From an uncultured Bacteroidales bacterium (GTDB lineage: Bacteria; Bacteroidota; Bacteroidia; Bacteroidales; WCHB1-69): a stretch of DNA of 64,000 bases. This document shows, piece after piece, positions 39,896 to 49,462 of the stretch (positions are counted from its first letter, which is position 1; every line of letters begins with the position of its first letter). The notes under the pieces were generated by a model, which worked only from the letters and a program-made list of their open reading frames with translations, was not told the origin of the DNA and searched no databases. The position numbers and the translations under genes are program-made. The stretch covers positions 1 to 64,000 of the forward strand of contig CAMHNQ010000005.1 of the NCBI GenBank assembly GCA_946186495.1, given 5' to 3'.

Positions 39896-40909
39896 ATGAG
39901 AAAAACCATCCTGATGTGCGCCGCCGTGTTTTTGTGCCTGACCGGCTGCCGCCACAAAAACCCGTACAACAAGCTGTATAGCGGGGAGAACTCCGTCTAT
40001 TACTGGCAAACCTGGTACAGCACCAATAATTACGAGAAACGGTTCCTCGATGACCACAACATCCAAACGATGTACATCCGATTCTTCGACGTGGAGCCCA
40101 ACTACGGGTGGAACGACCACGACAAATGCCGACCCGTGGCCACCATCACGCTCTCCGACGACGAGACGCTTCGCCAATTCAACGTCGTGCCGGTGGTCTT
40201 CATCACCCCGGAGGCCATCGTGGAATACGAGTCCTTCACCGACCACCTGGCGCACCGCATCCACGCGATGTGCGTCAAAAACAGCCTCGAAATCAAGGAA
40301 GTGCAGTTCGACTGCGACTGGACCACCAGCACCCGCAAGGCCTACTTCCAGTTTCTCGTCGAGGTGCGGGAGGCACTGGAGAAATACTTCGGGAAGGACA
40401 TCGCCGTCTCCTCCACCATCAGATTGCACCAGCTCGCGCAAACTCCTCCTGCTGTCGATTACGGCGTGCTGATGTGCTACAACACCGGCGACTTCAAGGA
40501 TTTCAACACCCGGAACGCCATTCTCGACCCCAAGGACGTGCAGCCTTACGTGAAGTACCTGAATAACTATGCGCTTCCGCTGAAACTCGCCCTGCCCGCC
40601 TACAGCTGGACCGTGGAGTTCGATGCCAAAAAGTCGTTTCTGCGACTGAACCGGTTCCAAAACGATTACGACAATTACGACTCCACCATGCTGAAAAAGC
40701 TGGACAACGGGATGTACGAGATTCTCGGGGAGGTTCCCGACAACGCCCTGAAGTATATCCGACACGAGGAGGTGTCCGCCAAGACCATCCTGGAGGCGAA
40801 GGATCTGGTGGAACAACACTACGGCAAGATGCCCATCGTGCTCTATCATTTGGATTCCGTGCAACTTTCAAAATACAACGACGATGAACTCAAGGCTTTT
40901 TTTGATTAG
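39896..40909 (+). CDS. conserved lipoprotein, probable TIM-barrel fold
   Basis: 337 residues. Signal sequence with lipobox CLTGC at about 15-19. The body follows a Bacteroidales conserved lipoprotein that I know only as hypothetical: NIQTMYIRFFDVEPNYGWND, VVFITPEAIVEY, EVQFDCDWTTSTRKAYFQFL, TIRLHQLAQTPPAVDYGVLMCYNTGDFKD, LALPAYSWTVEF, IVLYHLDSVQLSKY. The alternating strand-helix order with acidic strand ends (QFDCDW, MCYNTGD) suggests a glycoside-hydrolase-like TIM barrel; this is inference. It overlaps the next gene by 26 bp and the pair is cotranscribed. Confidence 0.75.
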   Translation: MRKTILMCAAVFLCLTGCRHKNPYNKLYSGENSVYYWQTWYSTNNYEKRFLDDHNIQTMYIRFFDVEPNYGWNDHDKCRPVATITLSDDETLRQFNVVPVVFITPEAIVEYESFTDHLAHRIHAMCVKNSLEIKEVQFDCDWTTSTRKAYFQFLVEVREALEKYFGKDIAVSSTIRLHQLAQTPPAVDYGVLMCYNTGDFKDFNTRNAILDPKDVQPYVKYLNNYALPLKLALPAYSWTVEFDAKKSFLRLNRFQNDYDNYDSTMLKKLDNGMYEILGEVPDNALKYIRHEEVSAKTILEAKDLVEQHYGKMPIVLYHLDSVQLSKYNDDELKAFFD

Positions 40910-43352
40910 CGGCATCCTGCTTGTCGGCAGTCTGACCGCCGCTGCCTGCGGCGAGCCCTCCCCTATCGAACCGCAATGGCACTGGTTTTTCTACACCGGA
41001 CACAACTACCCCGCCATGGAGTGGCAGCAAAAGCTTAACCTGGCGTTCCGCGAAGAGAACATCGCCTTCTGGCACAACCGCGTGAAAGAGTCGGTGACGC
41101 GCAAAGAGGTGGAGAAGGCGTTATATGACGTATATCTACTTAACGATCAAACCACTAACAAGTTCTTCCGTTATCTCTACGACCACCACGACACCGAAGC
41201 CGTCCGCTACTGGACCTTGCTGAAAACCACCGACACAGCCTACATCCATCAGGCGGTGTGGGAGCAGTCGGTCTGGTATTACAGCGAAAAGACCGGCGAG
41301 CGGTATTGGTATGACGAAGACGACCTGCCGCCATACGACCTGAGCATCTCGCAGGTGAAGGCGATGAACGAGGGTGCCATCCGCAGCTGCTCCGACCCTG
41401 ACCTCCGCAACCGTTTCCTGCTGCAGGTCATCCGTAAGTGCTTCTATGCAAATGATTATCAAGGATGTATAATTCTTTGGGAACGTTACGGGAAACAAGT
41501 GCCGGAAAGCGTGTTACGGAGACAATGCCTGAACTACTACGGCGGTGCGCTGCGGCGGGTGGACCGCGATGCGGAGGCGGCCATCGTCTATGCCAGCATC
41601 GGATTCTACGACCCGAGGCTCCACTACGATGTGGAGGTCTTGCGGAAAATCTATGAGAAAGAGCCTGATAGCAAGGCATTTGAGTTTATGGTACAGGAGT
41701 TCGTCAACACCTACTTCGACCAATGCAGTCACGAGAGTTACGAGCCTCCCTACAGCTATAGCAACCCGCACTTCTGCCAGATTCCCGACAGACGGAAGTC
41801 GGAGGCCTTCAACGCGCTGGCGGACGAGATCCTGCGTGAAAGGAAGAACCGCAACCCAGCCCTGTGGGTCTCCGCCAAGGCCGCCCTCGCCTACATCAAC
41901 GGGGAAACCGACACCGCCCTGCGGCTCATCACTGAGGCGAACAGGTTGCGGGGAAGCGACGCCGTGAAGGACAACATCCGCATGATGCGACTCGTGTTCA
42001 ACAGCACCCGCAACGACATCGACGCCGACTACGAGGCTCGTCTTCTCCCCGATCTGAAATGGTTAGTGAGCACCATCAACAAGGAGGGCGTGCCACGTTG
42101 GTGGGAGTATGACATGGGCACTGCCATTCCGGAAGACACCAACTTCACAGCCCTCCACCACATCAAGATACTGCGCCGCACCATCCTGTTAGGCGTCATC
42201 CCGCATTTCGAGCGGCGCGGGATGGCGTTCAAAAGCTTGGCCTATCTGAACCTGTACGAGGAAATCATGATGGACAACGACGACAGGAAAGAGCGGGAAT
42301 TCGCCCGGAAGGGACTGCTTCGCGAGGGCCTCAACCAAGATGGATGCACCGTCTATTTCCACCCGCCGTTCTACCGGGAGGTGGTGCTTTTCGAAAGCGA
42401 CTTCGATTACCTGCACGAGCACGACTACGGCACTCTTCTCGCAACGAGGAACTTCCAAGTGGCCGACTCCATCTCCTGGCGGAAGAGTTTCGACTACGGC
42501 ACTATGTTCTTCAGCTATATGGACACCACCAGCATCGCCAATGTACGGCAATACTTGCGGTTCATGCGGTCGGGCGGCAGGACGGCGGCAGAGAAATTCG
42601 TCCTGCAGCACAGCTACCGCGACCCCAGCTTCTACAACGAGCTGATTGCGACCAAACACATGCGGCTGGAACAGTATGACTCCGCATTGGTCTATCTGCG
42701 CAAGATGTCCCCCGACTTCCCGAAGAAGCAGAACATCGCCGACTATATCGGGACGAAGCACCGCAACCCGTTCGCCGAAGGCTGGATCACGCGGAAGCTG
42801 AACAAGGCGAACTTCGGGCTGCCCTTCAACCCGGCGGCAGAATACGACCGGAACGCCGGCAAAAAGGCTTTCTGCCAGCTGATGCTGCGGTTGCGGAAAA
42901 TGGCCGAGACAGACTCTTCAGCGGAAATGCGGGCCAAGGCCGCCTACGCCTATGCCGTGGGACTCTTCCGCAGCACCATCGGTAACGCCTGGGCCCTGTG
43001 CTACTACGAGAACGGATGGAACTACAGCTACCATAACTTCGGGGAAGAATCGGATGACGACCAGTCCATCGAAGCGGATGTGCACCGGCGGGTGGACAAG
43101 TGGTTAGACAAGGCTTTACAGTATGACAGGGATGACCTCTTCACCACCAAGTGCAAGGTGCTGCACAGCCGGGAGCGGAAGGCGCTGGAGCATGAGGTTA
43201 AAAATACCGTCACGTGGGGATCGTACACGTACACTTCCACCGAGAAAGAGTTCATCCCCGAAGTGCGCGAGCTGCTCTGCGACCGCGCCAGCGATTACGA
43301 CTACAGCCCGCTTTGCACGGCGGAATGGCGGAAAAGCGTGTGGTATTATTGA
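40884..43352 (+). CDS. large secreted helical-repeat protein, partner of the lipoprotein
   Basis: 822 residues with a signal peptide or lipobox near 18-22 (TAAACGEP). Mostly helical, with TPR-like pairs such as LRRQCLNYYGGALRRVDRDAEAAIVYASIGFYDPRLHYDVEVLRKIYE and ALWVSAKAALAYINGETDTALRLITEANRL. The Trp/Tyr-rich C-terminus includes AYAVGLFRSTIGNAWALCYYENGWNYSYHNF. No catalytic motif is recognised. It begins inside the 3' end of the lipoprotein gene; this gene order is a recurring Bacteroidales pair in my memory. They may form an envelope complex. Ends in a heptamer array. Confidence 0.7.
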   Translation: MNSRLFLISGILLVGSLTAAACGEPSPIEPQWHWFFYTGHNYPAMEWQQKLNLAFREENIAFWHNRVKESVTRKEVEKALYDVYLLNDQTTNKFFRYLYDHHDTEAVRYWTLLKTTDTAYIHQAVWEQSVWYYSEKTGERYWYDEDDLPPYDLSISQVKAMNEGAIRSCSDPDLRNRFLLQVIRKCFYANDYQGCIILWERYGKQVPESVLRRQCLNYYGGALRRVDRDAEAAIVYASIGFYDPRLHYDVEVLRKIYEKEPDSKAFEFMVQEFVNTYFDQCSHESYEPPYSYSNPHFCQIPDRRKSEAFNALADEILRERKNRNPALWVSAKAALAYINGETDTALRLITEANRLRGSDAVKDNIRMMRLVFNSTRNDIDADYEARLLPDLKWLVSTINKEGVPRWWEYDMGTAIPEDTNFTALHHIKILRRTILLGVIPHFERRGMAFKSLAYLNLYEEIMMDNDDRKEREFARKGLLREGLNQDGCTVYFHPPFYREVVLFESDFDYLHEHDYGTLLATRNFQVADSISWRKSFDYGTMFFSYMDTTSIANVRQYLRFMRSGGRTAAEKFVLQHSYRDPSFYNELIATKHMRLEQYDSALVYLRKMSPDFPKKQNIADYIGTKHRNPFAEGWITRKLNKANFGLPFNPAAEYDRNAGKKAFCQLMLRLRKMAETDSSAEMRAKAAYAYAVGLFRSTIGNAWALCYYENGWNYSYHNFGEESDDDQSIEADVHRRVDKWLDKALQYDRDDLFTTKCKVLHSRERKALEHEVKNTVTWGSYTYTSTEKEFIPEVRELLCDRASDYDYSPLCTAEWRKSVWYY

Positions 43353-43353
43353 C

Positions 43354-43388
43354 GGTTAAGGGTTATGGTTTATGGTTTATGGTTAAAA
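43354..43388. repeat. heptamer array (GGTTAAG/GGTTATG/GTTTATG)
   Basis: Five 7-bp-phased units between the 40884 gene stop and the -7 box of the LytTR gene. Confidence 0.8.
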
Positions 43389-43393
43389 AAATG

Positions 43394-43401
43394 TATCTTT
43401 G
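43394..43401 (+). promoter_or_regulatory. -7 box TATCTTTG
   Basis: Consensus element 18 bp before the LytTR gene ATG at 43420. Confidence 0.65.
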
Positions 43402-43419
43402 CGCCGAAAAATTGGAACG

Positions 43420-43791
43420 ATGTCCGACTTTCTGACCATATCCAACGCCAATGAGCTGGTCCGCATCCCGGCGGAGGGCCTGGCCTATATCGAGAGCGAG
43501 GGCAACTACTCGGACATCTTCACCTGCGACGGGGGAAAGCGCACCGTCACCGTGCAGTTAGGCATCCTCGAAGAGATGATCCACCAGCAGTTCCAAAGGC
43601 CCGACGAGTTTGCACGCATCGGCAAGAGCCTGATTGTCAACCTGAAACTCATCCACTACATCAACCCCGCAAAGAAACAGCTCATCCTGTCGGACTGCCG
43701 CACTTTCAAATTCAGTCTGGAGGCCTCTAAAGAAGCCTTGAAAAAACTGAAGGAGTATTTCGAAAAAGAACATAACGATGAAACATTTTGA
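43420..43791 (+). CDS. LytTR-domain transcriptional regulator
   Basis: 123 residues from MSDFLTIS; the Met seven codons upstream lies on the -7 box. The whole protein is a LytTR DNA-binding domain: LAYIESEGNYSDIFTCDGGKRTVTVQLGILEEMI, then FARIGKSLIVNLKLIHYINPAKKQLILSDCRTFKFSLEASKEALKKL. There is no receiver domain, so it is not a standard response regulator. It overlaps the next gene by 14 bp. Stand-alone LytTR proteins with a membrane partner are often controlled by that partner, so the 43778 product is a candidate regulator or target. Confidence 0.88.
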   Translation: MSDFLTISNANELVRIPAEGLAYIESEGNYSDIFTCDGGKRTVTVQLGILEEMIHQQFQRPDEFARIGKSLIVNLKLIHYINPAKKQLILSDCRTFKFSLEASKEALKKLKEYFEKEHNDETF

Positions 43792-44653
43792 CGATATAGA
43801 CGACGATGAAATCCGAATCATCGGGAACGAGAAACAGACAGTGCCGGCACCGCGCAAGCCATTCTGGCAACGATGGTGGGTGTGGGCGGTCTGCGCAGCT
43901 GTCTGGCTGTTCCTTGCCCTCGTCATCATTTTTGTGACGAAAGGCGGCAGCCGGCCCAAACGCCCTGCCGCTGGACAGGCTCTTGAATCCGAAACTGTTG
44001 CCGTCCCCCCGACGGTCTCGAAGACCGGAAGCGCCGTCGTGCTCGTCCGCGACACGACCGTCAACGATGTGCCGCTGCGTCTCCGCACGCCCGTGAACGC
44101 CCTGCCCGAACTCATTGTCGGCATCCCCGACAGCACCGACGGAAGCCTACTCCTCACTTTCCAGGCCGCCGACATCCGCGCCGACAACCACGGGATTGTG
44201 GGGGCTTTCGTATGCAAGGGGGAGTTGCTGTCGCGCGGCGTCGCCAAAAAGGGGTTTTGCGCCATACTGGACGACAACATCCAACTCGGCATGGCGGAAA
44301 GCACCCCGTTGTTCGAGGAAGCCATCAACAAGGAGGGTTACTTCTTCCGCCAGTACCCGTTGGTGGAAAACGGCCAGATGGTGGAGAACAAGCCCAAGGG
44401 GAAAGCCCTCCGGCATGCCCTCTGCGAACTGGAAGGCCGGATCACGGTGATCAGCAGCCTTGACAAAGAGTCGTTCCACGACTTCGCGCAGGCATTGGAG
44501 GATCTCGGCGTGGAGAACGCCCTCGCACTCACCGGTGGTGACGCTTATGGATTCCTTCGCGATGACAACAGCGGTCTCCAGTCCTGGGGTAACGTTCGCG
44601 TATGGGGAAATGCCCCTAACGTGAACTTCATTGCATGGCGAAGGGCGAAGTAG
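43778..44653 (+). CDS. membrane-anchored protein with NAGPA/DUF2233-like domain
   Basis: 291 residues. A cytoplasmic N-terminus of about 30 residues, one helix (WWVWAVCAAVWLFLALVIIFVT, about 33-54) and a periplasmic domain. The latter has NHGIVGAFVCKGELLSRG, KPKGKALRHALCELEGRITVISSLDKESFHDFAQALEDLGVENALALTGGDAYGF, which resembles the phosphodiester glycosidase (NAGPA, DUF2233) fold with its G-G-D/N motif. That family removes GlcNAc from phosphodiesters. The link is moderate. Cotranscribed with the LytTR gene (14-bp overlap), so possibly a sensor-like or regulated envelope enzyme. Confidence 0.7.
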   Translation: MKHFDDIDDDEIRIIGNEKQTVPAPRKPFWQRWWVWAVCAAVWLFLALVIIFVTKGGSRPKRPAAGQALESETVAVPPTVSKTGSAVVLVRDTTVNDVPLRLRTPVNALPELIVGIPDSTDGSLLLTFQAADIRADNHGIVGAFVCKGELLSRGVAKKGFCAILDDNIQLGMAESTPLFEEAINKEGYFFRQYPLVENGQMVENKPKGKALRHALCELEGRITVISSLDKESFHDFAQALEDLGVENALALTGGDAYGFLRDDNSGLQSWGNVRVWGNAPNVNFIAWRRAK

Positions 44654-44697
44654 GGATGCGCATGGCATTTCCGACGGAAACGCAAAATTGCACAACC

Positions 44698-45837
44698 CTA
44701 TCTCATGTACTCACGCATATCCAGACTCATGATCGGATCGAAAGCGCTCTCATTGGAAGTCTCAGTCCTGAGGAAGACGGTCGCCGCCACCCCGGAGGTT
44801 CTGTCGGGCACGACACGCACATCGATGACATCGTGGAAATCGGCACGGAATTTCGCCTCGTCAAAGGCCATTTCCTCACAACCAGCAGGCAGGTCAAGCA
44901 CCGTGAAAGCATACGTAAGCGTCTCTTTTTCCTTCCACATCTCCTCTTTAGAGACATGCGTCCCGCGCAGATAGGAGAGCATCGGGTGACAGCCGCTGAT
45001 GAACACTTGCAACTCATTCAGGCAGAAGCCAGTGAAACGCAACGGATTAATCTCTATCGGCACCGCCTTTTTGCCATCATAACGGAACTCTATGTGCATG
45101 GGGAAGTTACGGAGATGCAACGTGCGGTTGAGGTTCGTCAGAAACTGGGTGAACGACTCCTCATAACGGTCGAACAGCGTCCGGCTCGTCATATACAGGC
45201 GGTCGGAGGTGTCTGACTCGTCGATGAACTTGTGGTGGAAGATGTTCAGAATCACCGGAGTCTCATTTTCGTCGTAGTAGGTGTCGACGGCAAATTCTTC
45301 GCCATGGATATACTCCTCGATGAGGAAACGGCTACGGCCGACCACAAACTCAGGGAAATCGGCCTTGGCGTTGGCAAAGTCGCGCAACAACGCCTCCACT
45401 GCGCGATGATAATCCTCCGGAGTGCGCACCACAAAGACGCCTTTGCTCAAAAAGCCGACGGAGGGCTTGATGACACAAGGGAACACGAGAGCATTTGTGT
45501 CAAGATTTTCCAGCTCTTTGATTCCCACCTCTTTGAAGAAAAAATCAGGATAGATGTCCCGGCAAATGCCCCTGAATGCGGACTTGTCTTTCACCAAAGA
45601 GATACTGTCCAAAAAGGGTTTGTCCGTGATATGTTCGTAAATCCATCCGAGAGCATTCTCGGAGACGGTATATAGTTTCCCAACCTCATTGTACATATCA
45701 CTGAATGCTTCATCATCCAAGATATTACCGGACGGGACGCGCAATGCGGACATCTCATTACGCAGCACTGGCAGGTTGTTTTTCATTATCGTTTCAACCA
45801 TCATGTCAGATGCAAAGGGTCTTTCCAATATAACCAT
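44698..45837 (-). CDS. ATP-grasp domain protein
   Basis: 379 residues from MVILERPFASDMMVETIM; an upstream Met 12 codons earlier lies on the ribosomal terminator. The ATP-grasp fold is shown by KSAFRGICRDI, FPCVIKPSVGFLSKGVFVV (lysine and glycine-rich loop), FLIEEYIHGEEFAVDTYYDEN and PMHIEFRYDGKKAVPIEINPLRFTG, which holds the Glu and Asn that bind Mg-ATP. Such enzymes join a carboxylate to an amine or thiol through an acyl phosphate. The substrate is unknown. It follows the ribosomal operon on the same strand but is separated from it by a terminator. Confidence 0.85.
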   Translation of the reverse strand: MVILERPFASDMMVETIMKNNLPVLRNEMSALRVPSGNILDDEAFSDMYNEVGKLYTVSENALGWIYEHITDKPFLDSISLVKDKSAFRGICRDIYPDFFFKEVGIKELENLDTNALVFPCVIKPSVGFLSKGVFVVRTPEDYHRAVEALLRDFANAKADFPEFVVGRSRFLIEEYIHGEEFAVDTYYDENETPVILNIFHHKFIDESDTSDRLYMTSRTLFDRYEESFTQFLTNLNRTLHLRNFPMHIEFRYDGKKAVPIEINPLRFTGFCLNELQVFISGCHPMLSYLRGTHVSKEEMWKEKETLTYAFTVLDLPAGCEEMAFDEAKFRADFHDVIDVRVVPDRTSGVAATVFLRTETSNESAFDPIMSLDMREYMR

Positions 45838-45872
45838 AATTCCAAATAATCGTTTATTAAAAATTCCACACA

Positions 45873-45904
45873 AAAAAAGCGATGTCTTCAGAACACCGCT
45901 TTTT
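45873..45904 (-). terminator. intrinsic terminator of the ribosomal operon
   Basis: On the minus strand, AAAAAGCGGTGTTC-TGAA-GACATCGCT is followed by a run of seven T residues, 20 bp after the rplQ stop. Confidence 0.8.
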
Positions 45905-45924
45905 CAACATATTAACTACCATTA

Positions 45925-46416
45925 TTACTCAGCGGCAGGAGCTTCAACTTCTGCTGCCTGGGTCCCTTCTGCGACGTTTTCAGCGGGAGCAGCGGTTTTT
46001 TTGCTGCTACGGCGCGTGCGGGTAGATTTCTTCTTGGTTTTCTCCACCGTGTAGGTTTCATTGAAATCCACAAACTCGATGATGCACATTTCGGCGTTGT
46101 CACCCTTGCGGAATCCGGTCTTCAGGATGCGGGTATAACCGCCGGGACGGTCCATGATTCTGGGGGAGATTTCACGGAACAGCTCAGTCACAGCATACTT
46201 GTTCTGCAATTCAGAGAAAACCATACGACGTGAGTGGGTCGTGTCTTCCTTTGAGCGGGTCACGATGGGTTCCACGTATGTTCTCAACGCCTTTGCCTTA
46301 GCCAAAGTAGTGCTGATTCTCTTATGCATAATCAGAGAGGTTGCCATATTGGACATCATGGCCTTTCTGTGTGCATCTTTTCTTCCTAAATGGTTAATTT
46401 TCTTAGCGTGTCTCAT
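45925..46416 (-). CDS. rplQ: 50S ribosomal protein L17
   Basis: 163 residues. The L17 core is clear: [58 protein letters not shown], then [27 protein letters not shown]. The C-terminal 40 residues are a Lys/Arg then Ala/Glu-rich tail ([24 protein letters not shown]), an extension usual in Bacteroidetes. Last gene of the alpha operon, 4 bp after rpoA and followed by a terminator. Confidence 0.97.
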   Translation of the reverse strand: MRHAKKINHLGRKDAHRKAMMSNMATSLIMHKRISTTLAKAKALRTYVEPIVTRSKEDTTHSRRMVFSELQNKYAVTELFREISPRIMDRPGGYTRILKTGFRKGDNAEMCIIEFVDFNETYTVEKTKKKSTRTRRSSKKTAAPAENVAEGTQAAEVEAPAAE

Positions 46417-46420
46417 TGTT

Positions 46421-47416
46421 CTATTCGTTATCTATATTATACTTTTCTACATTCATACCAAATTCCAGACCTTTGTTGTGCACCAGCTCCTCGAGTTCGG
46501 CAAGTGACTTTTTGCCGAAGTTACGGAACTTGAGCAGGTCAGCCTTATGGAACGCCACCAAGTCTCCCAATGTCTCAAGTTCTGCGGACTTCAGGCAGTT
46601 GAGGGCTCTGACGGAGAGATCCATGTCTATCAGCTTGGCTTGCAGAATCTGACGGATGTTTTTCTCATTATCCTCGGAGACCTCAGGGCTTTCGCTCTGT
46701 TCGGTGGCATCGAGGGATATGTTCTCGTCAGAGAGCAGTGCAAAGTGCTGGATAAGGATCTTGGCAGCCTCTTGGATGGCATCTTTAGGATGGATGGATC
46801 CGTCCGTCTCGATTTCCAGAATCAGCTTCTCAAAGTCGGTTTTCTGTTCCACACGATAGGGTTCGATAGTGTATTTCACGTTTCGAATCGGCGTATGGGT
46901 GGAGTCAACGGCAATCACGTCAATGCCATCATGCATCTGGCGGTTGTCTTCCACAGGAACATAGCCGCGGCCTTTGTCGATGGTGATTTCCATATTCAGG
47001 CGGACGGTGGGCTCCATGCGGCAAATCAACAGGTCGGGATTCTGCACTTGGAAGTAGTTGAGGTAGCGGTTCATGTCGCCTGCGGTGAACGTGTCCTGGC
47101 CGCTGATGACGATGGAGACCTTCTCGGAGGAGTAACCTTCTACTTTGTTCTTGAGACGAACCTGTTTGAGGTTCAGCACAATATCCAGCACATCCTCCAT
47201 CACTCCGGGAATTGAGGAGAATTCCTGGGAGACTCCCTCGATTTTCACGGACGTGATGGCATAGCCTTCCAATGAAGAGAGCAACACGCGGCGCAGTGCA
47301 TTGCCTACGGTGACACCGAAGCCCTGTTGCAGCGGACGAAATTCAAATATGCCATGAAATTCGTCGGCCTCATTCATGATGACCTTATCGGGTTTTTGAA
47401 ATGTTAATATTGCCAT
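46421..47416 (-). CDS. rpoA: DNA-directed RNA polymerase subunit alpha
   Basis: 331 residues. The N-terminal dimerisation domain has [39 protein letters not shown]. The C-terminal domain, which binds UP elements and activators, has [50 protein letters not shown]. Full length for Bacteroidetes. Separated from rpsD by 122 bp that contain a heptamer array, unusually long for this operon. Confidence 0.98.
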   Translation of the reverse strand: MAILTFQKPDKVIMNEADEFHGIFEFRPLQQGFGVTVGNALRRVLLSSLEGYAITSVKIEGVSQEFSSIPGVMEDVLDIVLNLKQVRLKNKVEGYSSEKVSIVISGQDTFTAGDMNRYLNYFQVQNPDLLICRMEPTVRLNMEITIDKGRGYVPVEDNRQMHDGIDVIAVDSTHTPIRNVKYTIEPYRVEQKTDFEKLILEIETDGSIHPKDAIQEAAKILIQHFALLSDENISLDATEQSESPEVSEDNEKNIRQILQAKLIDMDLSVRALNCLKSAELETLGDLVAFHKADLLKFRNFGKKSLAELEELVHNKGLEFGMNVEKYNIDNE

Positions 47417-47431
47417 TTTTGTCTGTTTTTT

Positions 47432-47480
47432 GTGATTTGTGAACTGTGATGTGTGATTTGTGAACTGTGAACTGTGAACT
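47432..47480. repeat. heptamer array (GTGAACT/GTGATTT)7 inside the ribosomal operon
   Basis: Seven units in perfect 7-bp phase (GTGATTT, GTGAACT, GTGATGT, GTGATTT, then GTGAACT three times) between rpsD and rpoA. It begins 15 bp upstream of the rpoA start. Confidence 0.9.
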
Positions 47481-47538
47481 GAAATTCTTTAGGGAACGGT
47501 TCTCAAATCACGTATCACCAACCACTAATCACTGATTA

Positions 47539-48144
47539 CTACTTAGAATACAACTCAACGATGGCCTGTTCGTTGATGGTCTCGGGAATCTCCTCTCTCT
47601 GGGGATATTGCATGAACTTGCCGACTTTGAGGTTGCCGTCCCACTCCAGCCAGGCATAGTTCATTGCCTTGCCGCTGAGGGAGTTCTCAATAACCTCGAG
47701 GGATTTGGAGCGTTCGCGGACTTCCACGATGTCGCCGGGCCTCAGCAGCATTGAGGGGATGTTGCAGATGATGCCGTTGACCGTGATGTGGCGGTGGGTG
47801 ACAAGCTGACGGGCGGCGTTGCGTGTCCGGGCGATGCCGAGGCGGTACACCACATTGTCGAGGCGTGACTCGATGAGTTGCATCAGGTTCTGGCCGGTGA
47901 TGCCCTTCATGCGGGATGCCTGGTGGAACAGTTTACGGAACTGACGTTCCAGGATACCGTAGGTGTATTTGGCTTTCTGTTTCTCCTGCAGCTGCATGCC
48001 GTACTCAGAGAGTTTCGTGCGTCTGCGAGACTGACCATGCTGACCCGGGGCATAGTTCTTTCTCTCGAAATATTTGTCGGGACCGTAGATGGGTTCCTTG
48101 AATTTTCTTGCGATTTTCGTTTTGGGTCCTGTATATCTTGCCAT
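47539..48144 (-). CDS. rpsD: 30S ribosomal protein S4
   Basis: 201 residues, complete. [49 protein letters not shown], followed by the S4 RNA-binding domain [32 protein letters not shown] and the C-terminal [16 protein letters not shown]. It binds 16S rRNA early in assembly. The zinc-free form, without the Cys cluster. 30 bp downstream of rpsK. Confidence 0.98.
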   Translation of the reverse strand: MARYTGPKTKIARKFKEPIYGPDKYFERKNYAPGQHGQSRRRTKLSEYGMQLQEKQKAKYTYGILERQFRKLFHQASRMKGITGQNLMQLIESRLDNVVYRLGIARTRNAARQLVTHRHITVNGIICNIPSMLLRPGDIVEVRERSKSLEVIENSLSGKAMNYAWLEWDGNLKVGKFMQYPQREEIPETINEQAIVELYSK

Positions 48145-48174
48145 AATCTATGTTTTTTCGATGATGAATAATAA

Positions 48175-48564
48175 TTATACTCTTCTGTGTTTCGGAGGAC
48201 GACAGCCGTTGTGAGGCAGCGGGGTGACATCCGTGATCTCCTCAACGATTATACCCGTGGTGTTGATGGAGCGGATTGCAGACTCGCGGCCTTGTCCCGG
48301 ACCTTTAACGTAAACCTTCACTCTGCGCAAACCCAAGTCGTAGGCCACTTTCGCGCAGTCTTGAGCCACCATCTGGGCTGCATAGGGCGTGTTTTTCTTG
48401 GAACCTCTGTATCCCATCTTGCCGGCGGATGACCAGGAGATGACCTGGCCGTCGTTGTTGGTGAGGGAAACGATCACGTTGTTGAAAGAAGCATAGATAA
48501 ACGCCTTACCTGAAGCCTCGATTCTAACGACTCTCTTCTTCGTTGTTTTTGTATTTTTTGCCAT
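48175..48564 (-). CDS. rpsK: 30S ribosomal protein S11
   Basis: 129 residues. The basic N-terminus is followed by [40 protein letters not shown] and the conserved end [21 protein letters not shown] component of the 30S platform. Intact and in the standard place between rpsM and rpsD. Confidence 0.98.
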   Translation of the reverse strand: MAKNTKTTKKRVVRIEASGKAFIYASFNNVIVSLTNNDGQVISWSSAGKMGYRGSKKNTPYAAQMVAQDCAKVAYDLGLRRVKVYVKGPGQGRESAIRSINTTGIIVEEITDVTPLPHNGCRPPKHRRV

Positions 48565-48593
48565 ACTGATATTATTCTATCCGTGATTAATAA

Positions 48594-48968
48594 CTACTTG
48601 GTCGCTTTCTTCTTGTTGGCGACAGTTTTCTTACGGCCCTTACGCGTACGGGCGTTGTTCTTGGTGCTCTGGCCGCGGACCGGCAAACCCAAACGGTGAC
48701 GAATGCCTCTGTAGCAACCGATATCCATCAATCGTTTGATGTTCATCTGCTCCTCGGATCTGAGCGGACCTTCCACTTTCAACTCATTCACTAATCCACG
48801 AATCATTGCCAACTCATCGTCGTTCCATTCATTTACCTTTTTATCCCAGCTGATGCCGGCTTTGCTCAGAATCTTCTGCGCAGTGCTTCTGCCGATTCCG
48901 TAAATATAGGTCAAGCCGATTTCACCGTGTTTGTTCTTAGGTAAATCAATACCTGCAATTCTTGCCAT
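48594..48968 (-). CDS. rpsM: 30S ribosomal protein S13
   Basis: 124 residues. [34 protein letters not shown] with the helix-two-turns-helix motif, then [39 protein letters not shown], the basic tail that reaches the tRNA sites. Complete. Confidence 0.98.
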   Translation of the reverse strand: MARIAGIDLPKNKHGEIGLTYIYGIGRSTAQKILSKAGISWDKKVNEWNDDELAMIRGLVNELKVEGPLRSEEQMNIKRLMDIGCYRGIRHRLGLPVRGQSTKNNARTRKGRKKTVANKKKATK

Positions 48969-49014
48969 ATTACTTTAATGTTTTTTTATGATGATTAATT
49001 ATTTGAACTCTTTA

Positions 49015-49131
49015 TTAACCCTGACGCTGTTTGAATTTCGGGTTCTTCTTGTTTATCACATACACCACACCATGACGTCTTACCACGATGCAATCTTCTG
49101 ATCTTTTCTTTACAGATGCTCTTACTTTCAT
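49015..49131 (-). CDS. rpmJ: 50S ribosomal protein L36
   Basis: 38 residues: [20 protein letters not shown], then [18 protein letters not shown]. The size and the KQRQG end are diagnostic. Three of the four zinc ligands of the canonical C-C-C-H form are replaced, so this is the zinc-free version usual in Bacteroidetes. It lies in its normal place between infA and rpsM. Confidence 0.95.
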   Translation of the reverse strand: MKVRASVKKRSEDCIVVRRHGVVYVINKKNPKFKQRQG

Positions 49132-49228
49132 TTTATTGTTCTTTTTATTATTAATATTCTACTTTTTACTTTAACGGGATTCTTCAACTCCCGACCTGTG
49201 GGGAACTTTGTCGTGACAAACGTGGGTT

Positions 49229-49450
49229 CTACACTTTGTGGCGGTAGGTTATCCTCCCTTTGGTCAAGTCATACGGAGACATTGCCACCTGCACCCTGTC
49301 GCCAGGGATTATCTTGATGTAATGCATCCGCATTTTGCCGGAAAGATGGGCCATGATCACGTGGCCGCTTTCCAAACGGACCCGATATTGGCCGTTGCCC
49401 AGGGCTTCTATCACCTCGCCGTCGATGTCAACTGCTGCTTGTTTTGCCAT
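49229..49450 (-). CDS. infA: translation initiation factor IF-1
   Basis: 73 residues, an S1-like OB fold: [66 protein letters not shown]. It blocks the ribosomal A site during initiation. Complete and 12 bp after map. Confidence 0.97.
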   Translation of the reverse strand: MAKQAAVDIDGEVIEALGNGQYRVRLESGHVIMAHLSGKMRMHYIKIIPGDRVQVAMSPYDLTKGRITYRHKV

Positions 49451-49462
49451 ATCTCTTATTTT

